From positions 21,023-85,022 of the forward strand of contig NZ_VITV01000018.1 in assembly GCF_007828035.1 (NCBI RefSeq): a DNA stretch of 64,000 bases. The letters are read 5' to 3'. The notes below the pieces were generated by a model. That model did not search any database. It saw only the letters and a list, made by a program, of their open reading frames with translations, and was not told the origin of the DNA. Shown piece after piece: positions 1-7,588 of this stretch. Positions within the stretch are counted from its first letter, which is position 1, and each line of letters starts with the position of its first letter. The position numbers and the translations under genes are program-made. Source of the stretch: Nitrospirillum amazonense (GTDB lineage: Bacteria; Pseudomonadota; Alphaproteobacteria; Azospirillales; Azospirillaceae).

Positions 1-2
1 TG

Positions 3-47
3 GTCCTGGTCCGCACGCGCATGAAGCGAATTACCACCCCGGCCTGA
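3..47 (+). CDS. Possible 3' end of an upstream gene (partial)
   Basis: One open frame runs in from the window edge, encodes about 14 residues ending in RITTPA, and stops with TGA at 45-47. The stop lies inside a perfect inverted repeat (38-47 with 51-60), a common arrangement at gene ends. Too little is present to assign a family, and the frame could be open by chance. Confidence 0.25.
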   Translation, partial: VLVRTRMKRITTPA

Positions 48-60
48 TCCTCAGGCCGGG
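38..60 (+). terminator. GC-rich hairpin, possible terminator
   Basis: Perfect 10-bp arms (CCCGGCCTGA and TCAGGCCGGG) flank a 3-nt loop. No T run follows, so it is a weak candidate for an intrinsic terminator of whatever gene enters from the left. Confidence 0.35.
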
Positions 61-107
61 CCGTTGGCGTTCGCCCCATCCTTCGCGGTTCCCAAGGACA
101 TCATCCC

Positions 108-596
108 ATGACATCCCCCACCCCCATGCTGCACCTGGTGTGCGGCAAGATCGCCGCCGGCAAGTCCACGCTCACCGCGGCCCTGGCGGCGGCGCCCGGC
201 ACCATCCTGCTGAGCGAGGACCACTGGCTGGCACGCTTGTATCCAGAGGAACTGGCCAGCGTCGCCGACTACATCCGGCTCAGCGCCCGCTTGCGTCAGG
301 TCGTGGGCCCGCACACCGTGGCCTTGCTGCGGGCCGGGCTGTCGGTGGTGCTGGACTTCCCCGCCAACACGCCCGGCTTGCGCCTATGGATGCGCGGCCT
401 GTTCGATGAGGCGGGCGCCGCCCACACCTTGCATTACCTGGAGGTGCCCGATGAGGTCTGCCGCCAGCGCCTGCGCGCCCGCAACGCCGCTGGCGGCCAC
501 GACTTCGCCGCCACCGACGCGGAGTTCGACGCCATCACCCGCTACTTCGTCCCACCAGATGAGGCGGAAGGGTTCATGATTGTACGCTACCCGTAA
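108..596 (+). CDS. P-loop ATPase / zeta-type kinase-like protein
   Basis: A 162-residue cytosolic protein with a Walker A motif near its N terminus (GKIAAGKST, residues 13-21). This is the layout of the small AAA_33/zeta-toxin-like kinase family, whose members phosphorylate small molecules. The length fits single-domain members. The C-terminal half carries a basic stretch (CRQRLRARN) that may act as a lid or arginine finger. The substrate cannot be inferred. It is convergent with the next gene, with only 2 bp between the stops. No antitoxin-like partner sits beside it, so a toxin role is not supported. Confidence 0.75.
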   Translation: MTSPTPMLHLVCGKIAAGKSTLTAALAAAPGTILLSEDHWLARLYPEELASVADYIRLSARLRQVVGPHTVALLRAGLSVVLDFPANTPGLRLWMRGLFDEAGAAHTLHYLEVPDEVCRQRLRARNAAGGHDFAATDAEFDAITRYFVPPDEAEGFMIVRYP

Positions 597-598
597 AC

Positions 599-1366
599 TC
601 AGCCCGCCAGGAAATCTGCGATGGCCCGGCCCAGGTCGGGCTTGGTCACGGCGCTCATATGGTCGCCGGGGATTTCGACGTAGCGGGCGTTGGGCAGGGC
701 CGCGACCAAGTCGGACGCGGAGCCGTTGTCCTGGTCCTGGGCGCCGGCGGTGACGAGGATGGGCAGGTCCAGGCCGGCCAGCACGCCCGGCGGGGTGTCG
801 ACGAAGGTCTCTAGGATGTTCAGCAGGGCGACGGGGTCGCCACCGACCGTCTTCAGGAAGGCCTCCGCCATCCATTCCGGCGTGCCGCGCTCGAAGGTGC
901 CCAGGTTGGTCAGGATGCGGCGGAAATGCTCCCCCCGGCCGGCGGTGTGGGTCAGGCCGGCCAGGCCCATGCCGGCGCAGATGGCCCGGGCCGGGGTGGC
1001 GCCGCGCGCCAGCATGCGCATGGTGGTGCGCCCGCCCAGGGAATAGCCGCCCAGGTCATAGTCGGTCAGGCCCAGATGCTCCACCAGCGCCAGACCGTCG
1101 TCGGCCAGCACGTCAGGCGGGTAGGCCGAGATCTCATGCGGCTTGGCGCTGTCACCGTGGGCCCGCAGGTCCGGCATGATGACACGGTAGCCGCGCTCCG
1201 CGATGCGGGCGGCGTGACCGTATTTCAGCCAGTTGACCGTGGCGGTGGAGAAATAGCCATGGATCAGCACCAGCGGCCGGCCTTGACCCAGTTCGCGGTA
1301 GGCCAGGCGCTGGCCATCGCGGCCGAAGAAATGCTGAACAGTGATGTCGGAGGGGGCCACGGGCAT
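599..1366 (-). CDS. Alpha/beta fold hydrolase
   Basis: The 255-residue protein has the alpha/beta-hydrolase signatures in order: an oxyanion-hole HG (residues 36-37), the nucleophile elbow GYSLGG with Ser109, a late acidic region (AQDQDNGS) and a C-terminal GDHMSAV that supplies the catalytic His. No signal peptide is visible. The open frame extends further upstream to 1468, but the residues before Met at 1366 look non-coding and that extension would run into the neighbouring GNAT gene. The substrate is unknown; esterase, lactonase and epoxide hydrolase are all possible. Confidence 0.85.
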   Translation of the reverse strand: MPVAPSDITVQHFFGRDGQRLAYRELGQGRPLVLIHGYFSTATVNWLKYGHAARIAERGYRVIMPDLRAHGDSAKPHEISAYPPDVLADDGLALVEHLGLTDYDLGGYSLGGRTTMRMLARGATPARAICAGMGLAGLTHTAGRGEHFRRILTNLGTFERGTPEWMAEAFLKTVGGDPVALLNILETFVDTPPGVLAGLDLPILVTAGAQDQDNGSASDLVAALPNARYVEIPGDHMSAVTKPDLGRAIADFLAG

Positions 1367-1437
1367 GCATCCGGCGTTGGAGGAACCTTGCCCCCAAGCT
1401 ATCGCCAGGTCACGGGATTGGAAAAGTCTTCCGCCGC

Positions 1438-1950
1438 CTAACGGCCGAGCGCCTTGCGCATGCCCCACGCGGCCAGCTGGGTGCCGCAGCCCATGGTCAT
1501 CAGCCGGGGGCCTTGGCGCTGATAGCCCATGGCTTCATAAAACCCCACTGCGTTCATGGATGAGGTGAGGCAGAGGGCGCCGGCGCCCCGGTCGCGCGCC
1601 AGGGTTTCGATCTCTTCCAGCAGGCGGCGGCCGGTGCCCTTGGCGGCCACGGGATCGACATAGACGGCCCGCACCTCGGCGCTGTAGAGCGCGGAGAAGC
1701 CGACCACGCGGCCCGCCTGCTCCGCCACCAGCACGTGCTCCCCCCACTCCGTCATGGCGGCGCGGTAGTCTGCGGCATCACGGCCGCCCAGAAGGGCGAT
1801 GAGTTGTTCTGGCGAGTAATGTCCGGCGCAGAAAGCATGGACGGAGCGGATATGGACCTGCCGAATGGCCTCGGCGTCGTCGGCCTCCCCAGCCCGGATC
1901 ACCGGCGTCGGGGCATCAAGGGGGGGTGTGCGTATGCTCGACCGGTACAT
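1438..1950 (-). CDS. GNAT family N-acetyltransferase
   Basis: A 170-residue GNAT protein. The acetyl-CoA pyrophosphate-binding motif is visible as AAKGTGRRLL, after a beta strand reading VRAVYVDP. The C-terminal NAVGFYEAMGY is the usual GNAT motif B. The start is placed at ATG 1950 because the residues upstream (1951-2001) are low quality and unlike the family. It runs in the same direction as the alpha/beta hydrolase 71 bp downstream, so the two may be co-transcribed. The acceptor substrate is unknown. Confidence 0.85.
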   Translation of the reverse strand: MYRSSIRTPPLDAPTPVIRAGEADDAEAIRQVHIRSVHAFCAGHYSPEQLIALLGGRDAADYRAAMTEWGEHVLVAEQAGRVVGFSALYSAEVRAVYVDPVAAKGTGRRLLEEIETLARDRGAGALCLTSSMNAVGFYEAMGYQRQGPRLMTMGCGTQLAAWGMRKALGR

Positions 1951-2269
1951 GCCGCCCAATTCTATCCTCGCCCAAGGGCTTCGGCAGCGCCCGTCCAGCA
2001 CCTGGAACAGTCGCGGTCATTTCAAAGGAAACGTGCGCCACCCGGGTCCCCAACGCGGGAAAGCTGCACGTCGATGAAGTATGCACGGGGAAGACGCCGA
2101 AAGCGATGTCTCGCATGCACCCATTGCTATTTTCCCGGTAATTCGGGCGGCTTGCAAGCCGGCCATTCATCGTTTCGACATCAGCGGTGCAGGAATGCCC
2201 GGCGGGGCCTTCCATCCCCGACTGGGCCAGCTATCCTGCCAAGGCATATTCCCTGCGATAGGCCGCCCC
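1951..2269. other. Divergent intergenic region without a gene
   Basis: This 319-bp stretch separates the minus-strand acetyltransferase from the plus-strand amidohydrolase and must hold both promoters. Short frames cross it, but their products have no family character. I see no clear hairpin, terminator or repeat. Confidence 0.5.
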
Positions 2270-3076
2270 TTGGACACGCTTGCCTCTCCCACCGCCTTGC
2301 TCGCCCCTGACGAGCCATCCGCCGTCACGGTGGTGAATCCCCAAGGGCCCGCCCCCGTGGTGCTGCTGTGCGAACATGCCGCACGCCGCGTGCCCGCCCG
2401 CCTGGGCACCCTGGGCGTTCCAGCCGCCGACATGGAGCGGCACATCGCCTGGGACATCGGGGCGGAGGCGGTGACTCGCGCGCTGGCCCGGCGGCTGGAC
2501 GCGCCGGCGGTCATCGCTGGATATTCCCGCCTGGTGGTGGATTTGAACCGCCCGCTGGACAGCGCCACGCTGATGCCGGCGGTCAGCGACGGCACCCCCA
2601 TCCTGGCCAACCAGGCCCTGACCGATGCCGACCGCCAGGCGCGGCTGGACGCCCTGTTCCACCCCTACCACGCCGCCGTCGCGACGTGCGTCGATGCCAA
2701 GCGCGCGGCGGGCCAGGTCCCGGCCATCATCTCCGTCCACAGCTTCACGCCGGTCATGAACGGCTTCCAGCGCCCCTGGCACCTGGGCGTGCTGTGGGAC
2801 CAGGACGGCCGCCTGCCCCTGCCCTTGTTGGACCTGCTGCGGGCCCTGCCAGGCGTGGTGGTGGGCGACAATGTTCCCTACTCAGGGCGCGACGGCCACG
2901 GCTATACCCTGAAGACCCATTCCACCCGTCCGGGCCTGCCCGGCGTGCTGATCGAAATCCGGCAGGATCTGATCGGCGACGCAGAGGGGGTAGAGCACTG
3001 GTCCGCCCTGCTGGCGCAAGCCCTTGGACAGCTGATCGGCCGCCCCGATATACACCACGTGCTGGCCGGCACTTGA
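2270..3076 (+). CDS. N-formylglutamate amidohydrolase family protein
   Basis: The body matches the N-formylglutamate amidohydrolase (HutG-like) family: LLCEHAARRVP near the start, then HIAWDIGAEAVTRALA, a basic DLNRP, the central VHSFTP, and a late LIEIRQDL. Family members hydrolyse N-formyl-L-glutamate to glutamate and formate at the end of one histidine degradation route. No other hut gene is nearby, so the substrate is open. The frame is open from 2081, but the first 63 residues look non-coding. I chose TTG 2270 (about 268 residues); ATG 2195 and ATG 2081 are alternatives, and the start is uncertain. Confidence 0.8.
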   Translation: MDTLASPTALLAPDEPSAVTVVNPQGPAPVVLLCEHAARRVPARLGTLGVPAADMERHIAWDIGAEAVTRALARRLDAPAVIAGYSRLVVDLNRPLDSATLMPAVSDGTPILANQALTDADRQARLDALFHPYHAAVATCVDAKRAAGQVPAIISVHSFTPVMNGFQRPWHLGVLWDQDGRLPLPLLDLLRALPGVVVGDNVPYSGRDGHGYTLKTHSTRPGLPGVLIEIRQDLIGDAEGVEHWSALLAQALGQLIGRPDIHHVLAGT

Positions 3077-3106
3077 ACCGGCCGTCCCCCTTCACAAGGA
3101 TATTCC

Positions 3107-3415
3107 ATGGTTCCCGAGATCGACGACGCCACCCGGGTGGAGCTTGAGGCCGCCGCCTTCCGCCGGCTGGTGGCGCATTTGCGTGAGCGCACCGACGTCC
3201 AGAACATCGACCTGATGAACCTGGCCGGATTCTGCCGCAACTGCCTGTCCAAATGGTACCGCGCCGCCGCCGAGGAAAAGGGCGTGGCCCTGGACTATGA
3301 GGCCGCGCGCGAGATCGTCTACGGCATGCCTTACGAGGACTTCAAACGCCTGCACCAGCGCGAGGCCTCGGCGGAGCAGAAGGCGGCGTTCGAGCAGAGC
3401 AAGCCGAAGGACTGA
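3107..3415 (+). CDS. DUF1244 family protein
   Basis: A 102-residue protein that matches DUF1244, a small conserved proteobacterial family of unknown function. Characteristic parts are the helical N terminus, NIDLMNLAGFCRNCLSKWY with two closely spaced Cys, and YGMPYEDFKR. The two Cys could bind a metal, which is inference. AAGGA lies well placed before ATG 3107. It follows the amidohydrolase by 30 bp and is probably co-transcribed with it. Confidence 0.85.
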   Translation: MVPEIDDATRVELEAAAFRRLVAHLRERTDVQNIDLMNLAGFCRNCLSKWYRAAAEEKGVALDYEAAREIVYGMPYEDFKRLHQREASAEQKAAFEQSKPKD

Positions 3416-3510
3416 GCGGCCCCTGCCGGCCCTTGCCCACGCGCACCGGCGCGGGTAAGGTCGCGCCCTCACCATTCAGACCACCCACTTAGAACGAAGA
3501 GGCATTCCCC

Positions 3511-3774
3511 ATGTCGGACGCCCCTGTTGCGACGGATGTTGGCGGCATCGCCGGCGACCGCCTGCGCTCCATCATCGAGCGTATCGAACGCCTGGAAGAA
3601 GACAAGAAGGGCATCGCGGACGACATCAAGGACATCTACGCCGAAGCCAAGGGCACGGGGTTCGATACCAAGATCCTCCGCCAGATCATCCGCCTGCGGA
3701 AGATGGAGAAGAACGACCGGCAGGAGCAGGACGCCCTGCTGGAGCTCTACAAGGCCGCGCTGGGCATGGAGTGA
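3511..3774 (+). CDS. gapR: GapR-type DNA-binding protein (DUF2312)
   Basis: An 87-residue protein of the DUF2312 family. Its hallmark is [18 protein letters not shown] followed by [21 protein letters not shown] and a short acidic C-terminal helix. In Caulobacter the homologue GapR is a small basic nucleoid-associated protein that clamps overtwisted DNA and supports topoisomerases ahead of forks and RNA polymerase. Length and motif agree closely with that family, so function is inferred by homology. It has its own leader with a GAAGAGG-like ribosome site, and a strong terminator follows. Confidence 0.9.
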   Translation: MSDAPVATDVGGIAGDRLRSIIERIERLEEDKKGIADDIKDIYAEAKGTGFDTKILRQIIRLRKMEKNDRQEQDALLELYKAALGME

Positions 3775-3812
3775 GCTGCGGGGCTCGCGAGAGCCTTGCC
3801 GCCGTCAGGATC

Positions 3813-3847
3813 AAGGCCGGGCCGCCACGGGCGCCCGGCCTTTTTCT
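3813..3847 (+). terminator. Intrinsic terminator after gapR
   Basis: GGCCGGG (3815-3821) pairs with CCCGGCC (3834-3840), followed at once by TTTTTCTTC. It lies between the convergent gapR and mazF genes and ends gapR transcription. Confidence 0.85.
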
Positions 3848-4195
3848 TCAGCCCTCGAGCCCGATCAGAGCCCCCAACTTCGCCCTCAAGTCCACCAGCA
3901 CATCCAACGGAACCGCAGCCCCGATGGGCCGGATGAGCCGGGCCAAAGTATCTATACTGCGTACGTGGCTGGTCAGTATTTCGCCCGTGATCGGCAGCCC
4001 CTCCGGCAGCACCACGCTGGTTCCGAAGGGGCGAACCTTGCTGGTGATGGGACAGACGATGGCGAAGCGGCTGGCGTCCCAGAACACCGCCGGCGATATC
4101 ACCACGGCCGGTCGGCGGCCGCCCTGTTCCCGCCCCAACCTGGGATCAAAATCCGTCCAGATGAGATCTCCGGCCTCAGGCCGGTATTCAGTCAC
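3848..4195 (-). CDS. mazF: MazF/PemK-type endoribonuclease toxin
   Basis: The 115-residue protein has the PemK/MazF fold signatures: GDLIWTDFDPRLGREQGGRRPAVVISP at the N terminus, then CPITSK and SHVRSIDTLARLI. Members cleave mRNA at short sequences and halt growth when the antitoxin is lost. The start overlaps the antitoxin stop by 4 bp (ATGA), so the pair is translationally coupled with antitoxin first, as is usual for mazEF. It is full length with the usual RRP core, so it is probably active. Confidence 0.92.
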   Translation of the reverse strand: MTEYRPEAGDLIWTDFDPRLGREQGGRRPAVVISPAVFWDASRFAIVCPITSKVRPFGTSVVLPEGLPITGEILTSHVRSIDTLARLIRPIGAAVPLDVLVDLRAKLGALIGLEG

Positions 4196-4434
4196 TCGAT
4201 CACCTCGCGGCCGACATCGTCGCCCCAGTCGAAGGCGGTCCCCATAGCGTCGGGAGTCATGCCCACCAGTAGATCAGCCAGCTGGTAACGCGGACGGGTC
4301 GGCGAGATGACGATTCGGCCATGCTCGGCCACCACCTCCACGCGGTCGCCTTCGGTCAGACCCACTTCAGCAGCGATATCCTTGGGAACCCGCAGGCCCA
4401 GGCTGTTGCCCCACCGTGAAATCTGAACCTGCAT
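4192..4434 (-). CDS. mazE: MazE-type antitoxin (AbrB/SpoVT fold)
   Basis: An 80-residue protein with an N-terminal swapped-hairpin AbrB domain (MQVQISRWGNSLGLRVPKDIA) that binds the operator, and an acidic C-terminal tail (MGTAFDWGDDVGREVIE) of the kind that occludes the MazF active site. ATG 4434 is fixed by AGGAGG seven bases upstream; the longer open frame beyond it is not coding. Such antitoxins normally autorepress their own promoter, here in the 4435-4489 gap. Confidence 0.92.
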   Translation of the reverse strand: MQVQISRWGNSLGLRVPKDIAAEVGLTEGDRVEVVAEHGRIVISPTRPRYQLADLLVGMTPDAMGTAFDWGDDVGREVIE

Positions 4435-4489
4435 GACAGCCTCCTGGCTTCTTCCAGGCCAAAGGATATCCGCCGGATATACAAACTTG

Positions 4490-5323
4490 TCAATCGAACC
4501 GGTAGGCGTCCATGGCCAGGGCGCCCAGCTGCACGCTGGCGTGCAGGCGGCGGCCGGGCTGGCCGGGGCTGGAGGCGCCCACGGCGGCGAACAGGGGCAG
4601 CAGGTGCTCGTCGCGCGGGTGGTTCTGGCGGGCGAAGGGCGCGCGGGCGCGGTAGTCGTCCAGGGCCGCGACGTCGGCGCCGCTGACCTTGTCATGGATC
4701 CAGGATTGGAAGGCGGCGGCCCAGGGCGCCACCTCATCCGTGCCCTCCCACGCCAGGTCACGCAGATTGTGGGTCAGCGAGCCCGAGGCGATGATCAGCA
4801 CCCCCTGGTCGCGTAGCGGCCGCAGCGCCTCGCCCAAGCGGCGGTGGTGGGCGGGTCCCAGATGCGGCTGAATGGACAGCTGGGCGACCGGAATGTCGGC
4901 CTCCGGGAACATCAGGATCAAGGGGACCCAGGCGCCGTGGTCCAGGCCGCGCGCTTCCCCGCCCGTGACCGTGATACCGGCGGTGGCGAGGGCCGCCAGG
5001 GCCGCCCGCGCCACCTCGGGCGCGCCGGGGGCGGGGTAGCGCATCTCGAACAGGGCGCGGGGAAAGCCGCCGAAATCGTGGATGGTCTCCGGCTGGTCAG
5101 CCAGGGAAGCCGTCGGTGCCACCGTCTCCCAATGCGCCGAAAGCACCAGGATGGCGCGGGGGACACCCGCCGCCCGGATGTCGCGCCCCAGGGTCTGCAG
5201 GAAGCGCCGCGCGTCACTGTCCTGCAACGCCAGCATGGGGGAGCCGTGGGAGATGAAATAGACCGGCTGGCGCTTCACCGCGGCGGCGGCGGGAACGGAC
5301 GGGAGGGCGGCGGTGGACGACAT
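4490..5323 (-). CDS. Class III extradiol dioxygenase, DODA type
   Basis: The 277-residue protein matches the 4,5-DOPA/LigB-type dioxygenase family, which uses Fe(II) or Zn and opens aromatic rings next to a diol. Visible elements are YFISHGSPML with a metal-ligand His near the N terminus, LSAHWE with a second His, GLDHGAWVPL, and SGSLTHNLRD with a likely catalytic His. ATG 5323 gives a sensible N terminus; the open frame extends to 5392 but overlaps the promoter region. It is divergent from a LysR regulator with a palindrome between them. The physiological substrate is not known. Confidence 0.85.
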   Translation of the reverse strand: MSSTAALPSVPAAAAVKRQPVYFISHGSPMLALQDSDARRFLQTLGRDIRAAGVPRAILVLSAHWETVAPTASLADQPETIHDFGGFPRALFEMRYPAPGAPEVARAALAALATAGITVTGGEARGLDHGAWVPLILMFPEADIPVAQLSIQPHLGPAHHRRLGEALRPLRDQGVLIIASGSLTHNLRDLAWEGTDEVAPWAAAFQSWIHDKVSGADVAALDDYRARAPFARQNHPRDEHLLPLFAAVGASSPGQPGRRLHASVQLGALAMDAYRFD

Positions 5324-5402
5324 GGGTGAAGCCTTGGATTCGGAAGGGTGACCCTTCCAACATGGCCCCATCGACACCATTTGCCAAATCACTGGTTATC
5401 AA

Positions 5403-5425
5403 CATCACCATTCACCATAGTGATG
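5403..5425. promoter_or_regulatory. Candidate LysR-type operator
   Basis: CATCAC (5403-5408) and GTGATG (5420-5425) form an inverted repeat with an 11-bp spacer, the geometry of the T-N11-A sites bound by LysR regulators. It lies in the 125-bp divergent gap between the extradiol dioxygenase and the lysR gene, where such an operator is expected. Confidence 0.55.
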
Positions 5426-5448
5426 GTCAGTTGCGAAGGGGGCCATCC

Positions 5449-6423
5449 ATGGACATCAGCCAGATCGACCTGAACCTGCTGCACGTCTTCGACGCGCTGT
5501 ACCGGGAACGGCAGGTGACGCGGGCCGGCCGGGCGCTGGGCCTGTCGCAGTCCGCCGTCAGCAACGCGCTGGCCCGCCTGCGCCAGCACATGGGCGACGA
5601 CCTGTTCGTGCGCACCCCCACCGGCATGGTGCCCACCGCCGTGGCCGACACCATGGCCCGCCCGCTGCAAGGCGCCCTGGACCAGGTACGGGCCGCCCTG
5701 GCCGCCCGCCAGCCCTTCCTGCCGTGCGAGGCGCGGGACGCGATCACCGTGGGCCTGTCCGACCACGCCGAGTTCGTGCTGGGCCCGCCCCTGGTCTCAG
5801 CCCTGCGGGCAGAGGCGCCGGGCCTGTCCCTGGTGCTGCGCCACGCGGACAAGGACAACGCCCTGCCCGGGCTGGAATCGGGCCTGCTGGACCTGGCGCT
5901 GGGCATGTTGCCCAACCCGCCCGCCCACATGACGCGGCAGATGCTGGTGCGCGACGGCCTGGCGGTGCTGATGCGTCCGGGTCACCCAGCCCTGGATTCC
6001 CCCTGGACCCTGGAGACCTACCTCGCCTATCCCCACCTGCTGGTCTCGGCCACCGCGTCCAAGGTGGGGGCGGTGGACCGCATGCTGGAAACGGTGGGCC
6101 GGCAGCGCACCCTGGCGGTGGTGGCGTCCCACCTGCTGGCGGCCGCCCCCATGCTGCGCGACAGCGACCTGGTCTGCACCATGCCGGCACGCGTGGCCCA
6201 CCCGCTGGCCGACTCCTTCGGCCTGGCGGTGCTGCCCCCGCCTGCGGACATGCCGGTGGGTGACAAGCCAGCGGGCGGCATGCGCCTGTCCATGGTCTGG
6301 CACCGCCGCCTGGACAGCCATCCGGCCCACGCCTGGCTGCGCCGCCGGGTGGCGGAGGTCGCCCGGTCCCTGCCTCCCGTCCCCGGGGTCGCGGGCGGCG
6401 GGGGCGACACCGCCGCCGCTTGA
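5449..6423 (+). CDS. LysR family transcriptional regulator
   Basis: A 324-residue LysR protein. The N-terminal winged helix-turn-helix is clear (LNLLHVFDALYRERQVTRAGRALGLSQSAVSNALARLR is the core, quoted here only as its landmarks LNLLHVF and SQSAVSNALARLR). The rest is the periplasmic-binding-like effector domain. The NodD/LinR-like subgroup is suggested by the DLNLLHVFDAL start. ATG 5449 is chosen because the in-frame residues upstream lie over the divergent promoter. It is divergent from the DODA dioxygenase and co-directional with the Rieske oxygenase, so it probably controls one or both. Confidence 0.9.
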   Translation: MDISQIDLNLLHVFDALYRERQVTRAGRALGLSQSAVSNALARLRQHMGDDLFVRTPTGMVPTAVADTMARPLQGALDQVRAALAARQPFLPCEARDAITVGLSDHAEFVLGPPLVSALRAEAPGLSLVLRHADKDNALPGLESGLLDLALGMLPNPPAHMTRQMLVRDGLAVLMRPGHPALDSPWTLETYLAYPHLLVSATASKVGAVDRMLETVGRQRTLAVVASHLLAAAPMLRDSDLVCTMPARVAHPLADSFGLAVLPPPADMPVGDKPAGGMRLSMVWHRRLDSHPAHAWLRRRVAEVARSLPPVPGVAGGGGDTAAA

Positions 6424-6500
6424 CCTGCCTCATTGGCCGCCAATCGGCGGCGATGTAAAGTGCGGCCCCTGATTCTTCCCCCTGACCTGGTGACGACGCC

Positions 6501-7535
6501 TTGGCCGAGCCGAACTTTTTCCTGAACGACATCTGGTACTACGCCATGCCCGGCCGCACCCTGGCCGTGGGTGCCATGCGGGCGCAGACCCTGCTGGGCC
6601 AGCCGGTACTGTTCGGCCGCACCAAGGAGGGCGCCGTCTTCGCCCTGCGCGACATCTGCCCCCACCGCGGCATTCCGCTGTCCTGCGGCCGGTTCGACGG
6701 CAAGGAGGTGGAGTGCTGCTACCACGGCTGGCGCTTCGACCGGGAAGGCAAGTGCACCGACATCCCCTCACTGGTGGAGGGGCAGGAGTTCGACCTGAAC
6801 CGCATCCGCGTGCGCAACTATCCGGTGCGGGAGATCAGCGGCAACGTCTGGATCTGGATGGGCGCCGGTGAGCCCGACCAGGAACCGCCCCAGCCGCCGG
6901 GCCTGCCCGCCGACAAGCAGCCGGACATGGTCATGTCCATGGACTTCCCCTGCCACCTGGACCACGCGGTGGTGGGCCTGATGGACCCGGCCCACGGCCC
7001 CTTCGTCCACCAGTCCTGGTTCTGGCGCTCCACCAAGTCCATCCACGCCAAGGAGAAGGCCTTCGGCCCCGGCCCCTACGGCTTCGTCATGAAGAAGCAC
7101 CGGCCGTCCAGCAACTCGCGCGCCTACACCATCCTGGGCGGCGTGCCGGAGACGGAGATTTCCTTCCGCCTGCCCGGCATCCGGACGGAGACCATCTCCA
7201 CCGGCAAGCACACCGTCTGGAACCTGACGGCGGTGACGCCGGTGGATGAGGGCAACACCCGCATCACCAACCTGTTCTACTGGACCCTGCCCTGGGCCAA
7301 CCTGCTGAAGCCGGTGCTGCGCCCCATCGCGGAGCGTTTCCTGGGCCAGGACCGCGACGTGGTGGTGATGCAGCAGCAGGGCCTGCGCCACGACCCGACC
7401 CTGATGCTGATCAAGGACGCCGACACCCAGGCGCGTTGGTATTATCAGCTGAAGAACGAGTTCCGCCGCGCCCGGGAGGAGAAGCGCCCCTTCGAAAATC
7501 CCGTGCGCGACACCGTCCTGCGCTGGCGCAGCTGA
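6501..7535 (+). CDS. Rieske [2Fe-2S] aromatic ring oxygenase, large subunit (VanA-like)
   Basis: The 344-residue protein has an N-terminal Rieske domain (CPHRG, then CCYHGW) that binds the [2Fe-2S] cluster, and a catalytic domain with the mononuclear iron motif DHAVVGLMDPAHGPFVH. Length and order fit single-component-alpha demethylases such as vanillate O-demethylase. No reductase gene lies nearby, so electrons must come from a partner elsewhere. No ATG is available upstream in frame before a stop, so TTG 6501 is the likely start. It follows the LysR gene by 77 bp. Confidence 0.88.
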   Translation: MAEPNFFLNDIWYYAMPGRTLAVGAMRAQTLLGQPVLFGRTKEGAVFALRDICPHRGIPLSCGRFDGKEVECCYHGWRFDREGKCTDIPSLVEGQEFDLNRIRVRNYPVREISGNVWIWMGAGEPDQEPPQPPGLPADKQPDMVMSMDFPCHLDHAVVGLMDPAHGPFVHQSWFWRSTKSIHAKEKAFGPGPYGFVMKKHRPSSNSRAYTILGGVPETEISFRLPGIRTETISTGKHTVWNLTAVTPVDEGNTRITNLFYWTLPWANLLKPVLRPIAERFLGQDRDVVVMQQQGLRHDPTLMLIKDADTQARWYYQLKNEFRRAREEKRPFENPVRDTVLRWRS

Positions 7536-7588
7536 GGGGTCGATCCGCTATAGTCATGTCCGACCCGCTCGCTGATGAGAGACCGGAC

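Noticed and set aside
108..596. Zeta-toxin assignment for the P-loop protein
   Set aside because: The Walker A layout fits, but there is no epsilon-like partner and the protein is shorter than true zeta toxins, so only a generic kinase-like call is made.
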